From Candidatus Rokuibacteriota bacterium (GTDB lineage Bacteria; Methylomirabilota; Methylomirabilia; Rokubacteriales; CSP1-6), in NCBI GenBank assembly GCA_003220315.1, contig QHSA01000158.1, forward strand, positions 1-47,133: DNA of 47,133 nucleotides. The letters are read 5' to 3'. Positions 10,977 to 18,579 of the stretch are shown here, piece by piece. The first letter of the stretch is position 1; the number at the start of each line of letters is the position of its first letter. The position numbers and the translations under genes were made by a program. Below the pieces are notes generated by a model. That model was not told the origin of the DNA, did no database searches, and was given only the letters and a program-made list of their open reading frames with translations.

Positions 10977-11864
10977 GTGACCATGGAGTTCGGCTGCCAC
11001 CTCCCCGTCTACGGCCCGGCCGCCACGCGCGAGACCCTGCTCGCCTTCGCGCGCCGGATGGAAGCGCTCGGCTACGACTCGCTCTGGGCGAGCGACCACG
11101 TCGTCATCCCCTGGCGAATCGCGTCGAAGTATCCGTACAACGAGACCGGCGACTTTCCGTTGCCGGCGTCCGCCAACTTCCTCGAGCCGCTCACCACGCT
11201 CGCCCTCGTGGCCGGCGCGACGGAGCGGATTCGCCTGGGCACGACGGTGCTGGTGCTCCCGCACCGCCACCCCCTCCTCGCGGCGAAGATGCTCGCGACG
11301 CTCGATCACCTGGCGCCTGGACGCGTCATTCTGGGCGCGGGCGTCGGCTGGATGCGCGAGGAGATCGAGCTCTTCGGCGTGGACTACGCGCGGCGTGGCG
11401 CGTGGAGCGACGAGGCGCTCCGTATCATGCGGGCGTGCTGGCGGGAGGAGCGCCCGAGCTTCCGGGGCGAGTTCGTCAGCTTCGCCCCGGTCGGCTTCGC
11501 GCCGAAGCCTCCGCGCGGAACTATTCCCGTCTGGATCGGCGGTCACACGCCGCGCGCGCTCCGGCGCGTGGCCGAGCTCGGGGACGGCTGGCACGCCGCG
11601 TTCACGAGCGCCGAGAAGATGAAGGGGGGGCTCGCCGCGCTGGCGGCGGCGTGCCGCGCGGCCGGACGCGAGGTGAAGTCCCTCACGCTCAGCGCGCGCC
11701 TGGGCCTGCCCGCCCAGCACGACGTCGGGGCCCTCGTCCGCGAGATCCGCGCGCTGGCCGAGCTCGGTGTGCGTCACCTCGTCCTCGAATCGCGCGTGCG
11801 CGATCTCGCGGACATGACCGAGATCTACGAGCGCTTCACCCGCGACGTCCGCGCGAAGCTCTAG
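10977..11864 (+). CDS. LLM-class (luciferase-like) flavin/F420-dependent oxidoreductase
   Basis: TIM-barrel monooxygenase/reductase family using reduced FMN or F420. The 295 residues show the family pattern: an N-terminal strand FGCHLPVYG, ALGYDSLWASDHVVIP (about 30-46), TERIRLGTTVLVLPHRHP (about 82), LDHLAPGRVILGAGVGW and IPVWIGGHTPRALRRVAELGDGW. This resembles the F420-dependent group, but I see no cofactor-biosynthesis gene here. GTG start at 10977, with ATG 10983 possible, 12 bases after the AMP ligase, so the two are probably co-transcribed. The substrate is unknown. Confidence 0.88.
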   Translation: MTMEFGCHLPVYGPAATRETLLAFARRMEALGYDSLWASDHVVIPWRIASKYPYNETGDFPLPASANFLEPLTTLALVAGATERIRLGTTVLVLPHRHPLLAAKMLATLDHLAPGRVILGAGVGWMREEIELFGVDYARRGAWSDEALRIMRACWREERPSFRGEFVSFAPVGFAPKPPRGTIPVWIGGHTPRALRRVAELGDGWHAAFTSAEKMKGGLAALAAACRAAGREVKSLTLSARLGLPAQHDVGALVREIRALAELGVRHLVLESRVRDLADMTEIYERFTRDVRAKL

Positions 11865-11865
11865 T

Positions 11866-11931
11866 TGCCTCCCCCCAGGGGCGTTGCGACGGCGAAGCCG
11901 CCGCTCGAACGGCCGTGAGCCCGACACACTC
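11866..11931. repeat. Convergent intergenic spacer with copy of a second short repeat
   Basis: This 67-bp gap separates the converging LLM and VIT1 genes. It contains GCGAAGCCGCCGCTCGAAC (11892-11910), which recurs with one mismatch at 14870-14888, next to a C-run/G-run (CCCCCCAGGGG). No U-tract terminator was seen. The spacer probably serves both 3' ends. Confidence 0.55.
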
Positions 11932-12894
11932 CTAGACGACCGAGACCCCGAGCAGCGCCTTCGCCGCGAGGCCGATCGCGTAGGTGGCGAGCACGGCGAG
12001 CGCGGTGATCAGCACGTTCATCACGACCCGCCGCCGCACGTCCATGCCCGAGAGGAAGGCGAGGAGCGCCGAGACCACGACGATCACCGTGCCGGCCGTG
12101 AGCACCGAGGGCAGCGCCGTGCGCGCGCCGGCAAGCACCGGCAGCACCGGGACGAGCGCCCCGGCGAAGTAGCTCGCGCCGACGACCACCGCGGCCGTGA
12201 GCGGGCTCTCGCCCGCGTCCTCCGCGGGTCGCTCGCCCAGGAACCGGCGTCGACCCTCCTCGGTCGCCCGCACCTCCGACGCAGAGCTCGCGCCAGCGTA
12301 GGCGCCGGCGGCCATCGAGAGCGCGCCGGCGACGGCGACCGTCAGGCCCGCGACCAGCACGGTGACCGATGCGCCGAACGCCGCGAAGAAGCCGCTGACG
12401 GCGCCGAGAATCTCGACGAGGCCGTCGTTCAGGCCGAGGAAGATGCCCCGGATGCGCTCCGGGTTGATGCGGCGCTCGGCGTCGCCCGTCACCACCCGGT
12501 CCTCGTGCTCGAACTCGTCGCGGAGGACCTCGCGCACGGCCCCGCCCAGCGGTCCCGCGCCGTAGCGGTGCCAGATGGCCAGGTACTTGCGGACGCCGTG
12601 GACCTCGATCGATTCTAAGATAAGGTGGATGGCCGGCGCACCGAAGAGGCGGCACACGGCCAGGATGAGCGCGAGCTTGAGTCGCCGTCCGAGGTCGAGT
12701 CGGCCGAGCTCCAGGCCGAAGAACGACTGCCAGAACGCGTGGTGCCGCGTCTCGACGGGGATCAGCTCGTCGAGGACGCGACGCAGGTCGCCGGGCGCGA
12801 CGTCGCGGAGGGCGCGGTAGAGCGACAGATCGAACAGCTCGTCGAGCACGAGCCGCCGGGCGAGCTTCGCGTCGGCTGGCGCAGCCGCGGCCAT
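11932..12894 (-). CDS. VIT1/CCC1-family protein with N-terminal ferritin-like region (possible iron/manganese transporter)
   Basis: The C-terminal half is a CCC1/VIT1 membrane domain starting GIFLGLNDGLVEILG (about 150-164), followed by several hydrophobic helices and the acidic AGASSASEVRATEE loop. The N-terminal ~140 residues are helical and carry acidic/His motifs (DELFDLSLYRAL, VETRHHAFW, DEFEHEDRVV). They resemble the ferritin- or rubrerythrin-like domain fused to VIT domains in MbfA-type proteins. A role in iron or manganese export or storage is inferred from family. ATG at 12894 with GAGG immediately upstream, close behind the transaldolase stop; last gene of its group. Confidence 0.85.
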   Translation of the reverse strand: MAAAAPADAKLARRLVLDELFDLSLYRALRDVAPGDLRRVLDELIPVETRHHAFWQSFFGLELGRLDLGRRLKLALILAVCRLFGAPAIHLILESIEVHGVRKYLAIWHRYGAGPLGGAVREVLRDEFEHEDRVVTGDAERRINPERIRGIFLGLNDGLVEILGAVSGFFAAFGASVTVLVAGLTVAVAGALSMAAGAYAGASSASEVRATEEGRRRFLGERPAEDAGESPLTAAVVVGASYFAGALVPVLPVLAGARTALPSVLTAGTVIVVVSALLAFLSGMDVRRRVVMNVLITALAVLATYAIGLAAKALLGVSVV

Positions 12895-12901
12895 CCTCGG
12901 G

Positions 12902-13552
12902 CTAGATCTTCGCGCCGAGCTTGGCCCAGTCGTCGAGGAACTTCTTGAGCCCGAGGTCCGTCAGCGGATGCTTCATGAGTTGCTCGAGCACGGCGAACGG
13001 CATCGTCACCACGTGCGCGCCCGCCTTCGCCGCGTCCACCACGTGGAGCGGGTTGCGGATCGACGCGGCGAGCACCTGCGTCGTGAACCCCTGGACCCGG
13101 TAGATCTCACAGATGTCGCGGACGAGGTCCATGCCGACGTGCGCGATGTCGTCGAGGCGCCCGAGGAACGGGCTGATGTAGTAGGCGCCCGCCTTCGCCG
13201 AGAGGAGCGCCTGGGTCGCCGAGAAGCAGAGCGTCTGGTTGACGCGGATCCCCTTGCCCGTGAGGAACCGCACCGCCCTGATCCCGTCCTTGGTGAGCGG
13301 GCACTTGACGACGACGTTGGGCGCGATCTGCGCGAGTTCCGCGCCCTCCTTGACCATCCCCTCGAAGTCGGTGGCGACGACCTCGAGGCTCACGTCGCCC
13401 GGCACGATCGCGCAGATCTCCTCGACCAGCGGCCGGAAGGGCCGCTTCTCCTTGGCGATGAGCGACGGGTTGGTCGTGACGCCGTCGACGACGCCGAGCG
13501 CGACGCCTTCCTTGAGCTCGCTGACGCTCGCCGTATCGAGAAAGATCTTCAT
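12902..13552 (-). CDS. tal: Transaldolase (small TalC/MipB subfamily)
   Basis: Transfers a dihydroxyacetone unit between sugar phosphates in the non-oxidative pentose phosphate pathway. At 216 residues it is the short form. [15 protein letters not shown] starts the barrel, [11 protein letters not shown] follows, the Schiff-base lysine is K83 in VVVKCPLT, and [15 protein letters not shown] carries the Phe typical of transaldolase rather than the Tyr of fructose-6-phosphate aldolase. ATG start. The first four bases overlap the stop of the cyclophilin-like gene (ATGA), so the two are coupled. Confidence 0.93.
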   Translation of the reverse strand: MKIFLDTASVSELKEGVALGVVDGVTTNPSLIAKEKRPFRPLVEEICAIVPGDVSLEVVATDFEGMVKEGAELAQIAPNVVVKCPLTKDGIRAVRFLTGKGIRVNQTLCFSATQALLSAKAGAYYISPFLGRLDDIAHVGMDLVRDICEIYRVQGFTTQVLAASIRNPLHVVDAAKAGAHVVTMPFAVLEQLMKHPLTDLGLKKFLDDWAKLGAKI

Positions 13553-13929
13553 GGAGCCCTCCTGAGGGTGACGCGCGTCCCGGCGCTCACCCGCTTGAAT
13601 ACCCTGGGTTCACCGACGATCCGGCCGACGAGGTTCACGGGACTGGCGGGACGGATCTCGGCGCCCCGGCTCAGTGGTGTCGGCCCGAAGAAGATGCAGA
13701 AGGCGCGTCCGGGCGGCCAGTAGCCGAGGTCCCCGACCGCGACGACGTCCCGGGGCGACTCGAGGCCGACCGTGAGGCCGATGTCGAAGTAGATCTCGTC
13801 GCCCCACGTCTCGCCCGTGGCGTCGATCGGGAGCACGTCCCAGATGGCGGTCGCCGTCTTCGACTCGTTCAGCTGCGCCTCGACGGCCACGTTCCCCGCT
13901 GCGATCACGATCGCGCGACCGGCCGCCAC
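13549..13929 (-). CDS. Cyclophilin-like fold protein (TM1367/DUF369-type)
   Basis: Small 126-residue beta-barrel protein. The diagnostic block is [15 protein letters not shown], then [28 protein letters not shown] and [13 protein letters not shown], which matches the cyclophilin-like family whose fold was seen in TM1367. Its biochemical role is not established and peptidyl-prolyl isomerase activity should not be assumed. GTG start at 13929. The stop overlaps the transaldolase ATG by four bases. Confidence 0.85.
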   Translation of the reverse strand: MAAGRAIVIAAGNVAVEAQLNESKTATAIWDVLPIDATGETWGDEIYFDIGLTVGLESPRDVVAVGDLGYWPPGRAFCIFFGPTPLSRGAEIRPASPVNLVGRIVGEPRVFKRVSAGTRVTLRRAP

Positions 13930-13961
13930 GAGTAGAGCCTAGTCCCCGCAGCGAAGGCGTG

Positions 13962-14804
13962 TCAACCGCTCCGCTCGTACTCCTTGAGCGTCGCCTCGAG
14001 GAGGCCCCGGTCCGGCACCGCCACCCAACCCTCACCCTCGACGGAGATGGAGCCCGCACACGCCGCCGCGGCCGCCGCGAGCCAGGGATCGGCGGAGCGC
14101 TGATACTCGACGAGAAACGTCGCGGCGAAGACGTCGCCGGCGCCGGTCGGGTCCGTCTCCGTCGCGGGCCGCGGCCGCACCTCGTAGCGGTCGCCGTTGA
14201 CGAAGAGGAGCGCGCCGTCGCGGTCGGCGGTGAGGACGCCGATGGGGACGTACTGGAGCCATTCGACCACGGAGCCCTCCTGGCCGCGGATGTCCTCGCG
14301 CGAGAGGAAGAGCGCCTGGATCTTGTCCAGCAGGGGGCGCGACGACTCCCACGCGCGCGGGCCGACGGCGCCGTCCCGGCCGACCGCGCGGAGCCAGCCC
14401 TGCGCCGCGGCGCCGACCGCGCCGTCCGTGAACTCGGCGGCGAGCCGCAGATCCACCTCGTCAATCACCGGCGCCAGGAGCACCAGCGGCGCGTCGCGCC
14501 AGTCTTCGGGGACGTCCGCCGTGGTGAGCGGCCGCGCGCGGCTTCGGACCCGGGAGACGCGGCCGCCCGCCTCGTAGCGATGCTCGAAGCGGGTCGTCTC
14601 ACGCGACTCGAGCGTGACCACCTCGATCCGCGACGGGATCGCGTCGAGGGGAAAATCGTCCGCGTGGCTCGTCAGGAGGCCGACGGCGAGGCCCAGCCGA
14701 TGGGCCGTGATCGCGGCGTAGAGGGCGGCCCCACCGGGTCGGGTCGCGTCGCCGACACGGTCGAGCGTGACATGGCCGATGGCGACGAAGTCGGGCGCGG
14801 CCAG
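13962..14804 (-). CDS. PfkB-family (ribokinase-like) carbohydrate/nucleoside kinase
   Basis: The C-terminal PfkB signature DPTGAGDVFAATF contains the anion hole and catalytic Asp, and the N-terminal FVAIGHVTLDRV with PGGAALYAAI is typical. The best frame gives 280 residues, short for the family. No in-frame ATG, GTG or TTG lies near the homologous start. The likeliest initiator is a CTG at 14804 preceded by TAGGAG at good spacing. An upstream ATG at 14896 is in another frame, so a frameshift cannot be excluded. The substrate is unknown. It lies between the SDR gene and the cyclophilin-like gene. Confidence 0.8.
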   Translation of the reverse strand: MAAPDFVAIGHVTLDRVGDATRPGGAALYAAITAHRLGLAVGLLTSHADDFPLDAIPSRIEVVTLESRETTRFEHRYEAGGRVSRVRSRARPLTTADVPEDWRDAPLVLLAPVIDEVDLRLAAEFTDGAVGAAAQGWLRAVGRDGAVGPRAWESSRPLLDKIQALFLSREDIRGQEGSVVEWLQYVPIGVLTADRDGALLFVNGDRYEVRPRPATETDPTGAGDVFAATFLVEYQRSADPWLAAAAAACAGSISVEGEGWVAVPDRGLLEATLKEYERSG

Positions 14805-14821
14805 GACCGCTCCTAAGTCGA

Positions 14822-14896
14822 AGGGGGCCTCGATGGCCCCCTCCGAGCCACCCCCATTGGGGGGCGCCCGCGAAGCCGGCGCTCGAACGCAGTCAT
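14822..14896 (-). repeat. G/C-run hairpins and second short repeat upstream of the PfkB gene
   Basis: Contains a stem GGGGGCC (14823-14829)/GGCCCCC (14835-14841), a CCCCC/GGGGG inverted pair around 14852-14864, and the 19-bp block 14870-14888 shared with 11892-11910. On the minus strand the order is shared block, then hairpins, then the PfkB ribosome-binding site. It could act as an intra-operon structure. It has no U-tract, so it is not a clear terminator. Confidence 0.6.
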
Positions 14897-14908
14897 GGCG
14901 ACCCGCTC

Positions 14909-15664
14909 CTAGATCATCGTGAGACCGCCAGACACCGAGAGGGTCTGACCGGTGACGAACCCCGCCTCGTCGGAGGCGAGGAAGACCACGGCGGGCGCGA
15001 TGTCCTCGGGCGTCCCGAGCCGGCCCCACGGGATCACGCGCTTGAGGCTCTCGGCCAGCCGCGGGCTCTGCGCGACGAACTCCTGCTGGAACAGCGGCGT
15101 CTCCGACGGGCCCGGGCAGACGCAGTTCACGTTGATCCGGTGGCGCGCCACTTCGCGGGCGATCGTCTTCGTGAACGCGATGATCCCCCCCTTTGCCGCC
15201 GAGTAGACCGCCTCGCCCGTCGAGCCCACGCGGCCCGCGTCGGAGGCGATCGACACGATCTTGCCGTACTCCTGCCGGAGCATGTGGGGCAGCACGGCGT
15301 GGGTGCAGGCGATCGGCCCGCGGAGGTTGAGGGCGAGGATCCGGTCCCAGAACGCGGGCGTCGTCTCCACGAACGGCATCGGCCGGTCCCAGCCGGCGTT
15401 GTTGACGAGGACGTGGACCGTGCCCCAGCGCGCGACGACGCTCGCCACCATGCCGGCGACCGCGGCCGCGTCGGTGATGTCCACGCGCCACGCGGCAGCC
15501 GCGCCGCCGTCCTTCTCGATCGCGCGCGCGACCTCCGCGCCGCCCGCCTCGTTCAGGTCGGCGATCGCGACCCGGGCGCCCTCGCGGGCGAGTGCCTTCG
15601 CGATGGCCCGCCCGATTCCGCTCGCCGCGCCGGTGACGATCGCCACCCGGTCGCGGAGCTTCAC
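14909..15664 (-). CDS. Short-chain dehydrogenase/reductase (FabG/BadH-like)
   Basis: NAD(P)-dependent oxidoreductase of 251 residues. TGAASGIG (11-18) is the nucleotide-binding loop and D36 suggests NAD preference. NNAG (88-91), N113, a serine near 138-141, Y154 and K158 (YSAAK) complete the catalytic set, and the C-terminus is DEAGFVTGQTLSVSGGLTMI. Overall it resembles 2-hydroxycyclohexanecarboxyl-CoA dehydrogenase (BadH) and FabG-like enzymes. An acyl-CoA substrate fits the neighbouring AMP-binding gene 22 bases upstream, but this is inference. GTG start. Confidence 0.88.
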   Translation of the reverse strand: MKLRDRVAIVTGAASGIGRAIAKALAREGARVAIADLNEAGGAEVARAIEKDGGAAAAWRVDITDAAAVAGMVASVVARWGTVHVLVNNAGWDRPMPFVETTPAFWDRILALNLRGPIACTHAVLPHMLRQEYGKIVSIASDAGRVGSTGEAVYSAAKGGIIAFTKTIAREVARHRINVNCVCPGPSETPLFQQEFVAQSPRLAESLKRVIPWGRLGTPEDIAPAVVFLASDEAGFVTGQTLSVSGGLTMI

Positions 15665-15686
15665 GGGACCGCCGGGAGGGAAATCC

Positions 15687-17210
15687 TCACGCCCCGTGAC
15701 CCCACGTGGCCTTCACGGCCTCCCGGTCCACCGCGCCCTCCGCGGTGCGCGGGAGGGCGTCGGTGAACGCCACCGCGTGGGGCCGCTTGAACCGGGCGAT
15801 CTTCGACGCCACGAAGTCGCTCACCTGCGGGGCGGTGTACCGGCCGGTCTTCACCTCGACCACCGCCTTGATGGCCTCGCCCCACCTGGGGTCCGGGATG
15901 CCGTACACGCACACGCCGCTCACGCCGGGGAGTTGCATGATCACGGTCTCGACCTCCGCCGGGTAGACGTTCTCCCCGCCGGGCTTGATCAGCTCTTTCT
16001 CCGGCTTGCGCTTGACGTAATAGAGGTAGCCGTCGGCGTCGAAGCGCCCCACGTCCCCGGTGTGGTGCCAGCCGTTGCGGAGGGTGTACGCCGTCACGTC
16101 CGGCTGGCCGAAGTAGCCCTGGAACACGAGCGGGCCACGCACGACGATCTCCCCCGGCGTCCCGACGGGCACCTCACGATCGTAATCGTCCACGAGCTTC
16201 ACATCGCACACGGGCACGGGCTTGCCGGCGGCGCCGGGCTTGTCCCGCACGCGCTGCAGGGTGACGAACCCGCTGGTTTCCGACTGTCCGAAGCCGGTCC
16301 AGAACTGCGCCCGGGTCTGTTCGTGCAGGCGTTGGATGGTCTGGGGTGCGTCGAGGCCGGAGACGTGCTTGAGGCTCTCGAGCCGGCTGCCGAGCTTCCC
16401 CGCCGCATCCAGCAGAGTGGTCAGCACGGGGGGAAAGTCCGAGACGTGGGTGATGCCGTGGCGGTCGATCAGCCGCACCGCCTCCTCCGCGTCGAACCGC
16501 GCCACCAGCACGCTGGCAGCGCCGGCGTGCATGTGCGCCAGCGCGCCCCCCAGCGCGGTGATGTGGAACAGCGGCAGCGCCAGCAGATAGCGATCCGCGG
16601 GGGTGTAGCCGATCGAGGCCATGGCCGTGAGGTTTGCCATGATGACGTTCCTGTGAGTGAGCGCCGCGCCGCGCGGGATGACGTCCACTGCCGCCGTCGA
16701 AATGACTGCAAACGGGTCGTCGGGCGACACCTCGGGCGCGGGCGGGACGCTGGCCCGTCGGTACAGCGCGGCGAAGGGCTCGAAGCCTGGCCCTCCGGCC
16801 TCGCCGAACTGGTACCAGTGCGCGACCGCGGGCTTCGCCTCCGGCCAGCCGGCCACCACGGGGAGCGTGGCGGCGTCGACCACCATCATCCGGGGCGCGG
16901 CGCGCTCCACGACGCGCGCCACTTCCTGCGCGGTCAGCCGCCAGTTGACGGGGTAGGCGACGATGCCCTGCCGCGCGCAGGCGCCGTACAGCTCGAGGTA
17001 GGCGGGATCGTTCTGCGCCAGGATGCAGATGCGCTCGCCCTTGCCGATGCCCAGGGCTAGGAGGCCTCCGGCGAGGGCGTCCACCTGGCGCCGAAACTCC
17101 CGGAAGGACAGCTCCCGGTCGCCGTGGAGGATGGCCGGCGCGTCGCCGTACACGAACGCGCCACGGGCGATCATGTCGTAGACCGTGAATCCGTGCACGT
17201 CCATGTTCAT
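15687..17210 (-). CDS. ANL-superfamily AMP-binding protein with degenerate P-loop and no A10 lysine
   Basis: A 507-residue protein aligned along its whole length with acyl-CoA ligases: LSFREFRRQVDALAGGL, GFGQSETSG, GWHHTGDVGRFDADGYLYY and GGENVYPAEVE. Two key sites are altered. The P-loop, normally TSGTTGxPKG, reads ISTAAVDVIPRGAALTH (about 170-186). The C-terminal catalytic-lysine motif, normally LPKTxxGK, reads LPRTAEGAVDRE. Adenylation may therefore be lost or slow, while the CoA-thioester half-reaction or a scaffold role could remain. ATG at 17210 abuts the repeat at 17211-17270 and no ribosome-binding site is seen; ATG 17204 is an alternative. The SDR gene follows. Confidence 0.85.
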   Translation of the reverse strand: MNMDVHGFTVYDMIARGAFVYGDAPAILHGDRELSFREFRRQVDALAGGLLALGIGKGERICILAQNDPAYLELYGACARQGIVAYPVNWRLTAQEVARVVERAAPRMMVVDAATLPVVAGWPEAKPAVAHWYQFGEAGGPGFEPFAALYRRASVPPAPEVSPDDPFAVISTAAVDVIPRGAALTHRNVIMANLTAMASIGYTPADRYLLALPLFHITALGGALAHMHAGAASVLVARFDAEEAVRLIDRHGITHVSDFPPVLTTLLDAAGKLGSRLESLKHVSGLDAPQTIQRLHEQTRAQFWTGFGQSETSGFVTLQRVRDKPGAAGKPVPVCDVKLVDDYDREVPVGTPGEIVVRGPLVFQGYFGQPDVTAYTLRNGWHHTGDVGRFDADGYLYYVKRKPEKELIKPGGENVYPAEVETVIMQLPGVSGVCVYGIPDPRWGEAIKAVVEVKTGRYTAPQVSDFVASKIARFKRPHAVAFTDALPRTAEGAVDREAVKATWGHGA

Positions 17211-17270
17211 GGTGGTGCGAGCCGCAGCACGTCGTGGGGCTGGGGCCCCACCGTGCGAGGCGAGTCTATA
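17211..17270 (+). repeat. Dispersed junction repeat, long form
   Basis: On the plus strand: head GGTGGTGCGAGCCGCAGC, hairpin GTGGGG-CTGGGG-CCCCAC (17234-17251), tail GCGAGGCGAGTCTATA. The distance between the conserved CGAGCC and GAGGCGAG is 33 bases, exactly as in the 4500-4563 copy. One stem pair differs as T:A here against C:G there. It separates the truncated haemoglobin stop from the AMP-binding gene start, and is inverted relative to both genes. Confidence 0.88.
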
Positions 17271-17295
17271 CGCCGTCGCCCCTGGCGCGGTCGGC

Positions 17296-17751
17296 TCACT
17301 GCCCGACGATCTCGCCCTTCATCGGGCCCAGCAGACCGAGCAGCTCGCTCTTCTCCCTCGCGCCGACACCGTGCTTGTCGAGCGCTTTGGTCAGATTCTC
17401 GACGGTCGCGTTCCACTCCACCTCGCTGACGTTCATGCCCTGGTGCGTCGTCTTCATGTCGCGTCCGAGGTACGAGCACGGCCCTCCCGCCGCGTCGCAG
17501 ATCTGATCCGAGAGGTTCGACTTCAGCCTGAACACCGCGGGAGGCTGCATGCCTTGAAAGCGGGCGTTCACGCGGGGGTCGGCGACCATGTTCGCGACGA
17601 AGTCGTCGACGACCAGCGCGATCCCATCACGGCCGCCGAGCCGCTTGTAGAGCGAGGGCGGTTGCTCCCCCATCGTGGCGCAAGCGCCGACGCCCATCAC
17701 CAGCAGCAGCAGGAGTGCGACGCGTCCTCCGACCGTCCGTGTCCGTCTCAT
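17296..17751 (-). CDS. Lipoprotein group 1 truncated haemoglobin
   Basis: Haem-binding 2-on-2 globin of 151 residues with an export signal. The lipobox VGAC puts a lipidated Cys at 24, so it should be membrane-tethered outside the cytoplasm. The globin domain begins SLYKRLGGRDGI. The proximal histidine is H103 (DMKTTHQGM). A Cys pair (C85, C92 in QICDAAGGPC), common in exported members, could form a disulphide. The usual Tyr B10 appears to be Val (FVANMVADP), which would change ligand chemistry. The gene starts 14 bases after the livF stop with a good GGAGG, so it is probably the last gene of the transporter operon. Confidence 0.9.
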   Translation of the reverse strand: MRRTRTVGGRVALLLLLVMGVGACATMGEQPPSLYKRLGGRDGIALVVDDFVANMVADPRVNARFQGMQPPAVFRLKSNLSDQICDAAGGPCSYLGRDMKTTHQGMNVSEVEWNATVENLTKALDKHGVGAREKSELLGLLGPMKGEIVGQ

Positions 17752-17765
17752 CGAGTGCGATCCTC

Positions 17766-18560
17766 CTACGAGAGCCAGCGTTTGCGGCGTTTGTAGTGCT
17801 TGACGTCGCGGTACGATTTCCTGGCGCCGACCTCGGTCAGCCCCAGGTAAAACTCCTTGATGTCCGCGTTCTCCCTGAGCGCGGCGGCGGGCCCGTCGAG
17901 CACGAGGCGCCCGTTCTCCATGACGTAGCCGTGCTCGGCGATCTGCAGCGCGAGCGCCGCGTTCTGCTCGACCAGGAGCACCGTCAGTTTCTCCCGGCGG
18001 TTCATTTCCCGGACGATGGCGAAGATCTCCTCGACGAGCATCGGCGCGAGCCCGAGCGAGGGCTCGTCGAGCAGCATGACGTGCGGCTTGGCCATGAGCG
18101 CGCGCCCGATGACGAGCATCTGCTGCTCGCCGCCGGAGAGGTATCCCGCCTGGACCGAGCGTCGCTCACGGAGCCGCGGGAAGTACTCGTACACGCGCAC
18201 GATCGCGTCCTGCACCAGTCGCCGGTCTGGCTGGACGTGCGCCCCGGCGATCAGGTTCTCCTCGGTGGTGAGGTGCTCGAAGACGCGACGCCCTTCGAAC
18301 ACCTGGACGATCCCGCGCCGCACGATCTCGTGGGGCGCCAGCCGGTCGATCCGCTCCCCCTTGAACTCGATCGAGCCCTTCGTGACCTCGCCGCGCTCGG
18401 CCCGCAGGAGCCCCGAGATCGCCTTCAGCGTTGTGCTCTTCCCGGCGCCGTTGGCGCCGAGCAGGGTCGTGATCCCGCCCTCGCGAACCGAGAGCGACAC
18501 CCCCTTCAGCACGAGGATCACGTCGTCGTAGATGACCTCGATGTTGTTGAGGCTCAGCAT
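17766..18560 (-). CDS. livF: Liv-type ABC transporter ATP-binding protein LivF (module 2)
   Basis: Cytoplasmic ATPase subunit of a branched-chain-amino-acid-type (HAAT) importer. Walker A GANGAGKST (about 35), signature LSGGEQQM (about 143), Walker B VMLLDEPSLGLAP and the LivF phrase GYVMENGRLVLDG are present. At 264 residues it exceeds the usual ~235 by a basic C-terminal tail, KSYRDVKHYKRRKRWLS, shared with the module-1 LivF but absent from the third LivF at 42510-43214. It follows two tandem binding-protein genes. The imported substrate is probably an organic acid, given the acyl-CoA synthetases in the operon. Confidence 0.93.
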   Translation of the reverse strand: MLSLNNIEVIYDDVILVLKGVSLSVREGGITTLLGANGAGKSTTLKAISGLLRAERGEVTKGSIEFKGERIDRLAPHEIVRRGIVQVFEGRRVFEHLTTEENLIAGAHVQPDRRLVQDAIVRVYEYFPRLRERRSVQAGYLSGGEQQMLVIGRALMAKPHVMLLDEPSLGLAPMLVEEIFAIVREMNRREKLTVLLVEQNAALALQIAEHGYVMENGRLVLDGPAAALRENADIKEFYLGLTEVGARKSYRDVKHYKRRKRWLS

Positions 18561-18579
18561 GTGCAGAAGCCCGGGTCGG

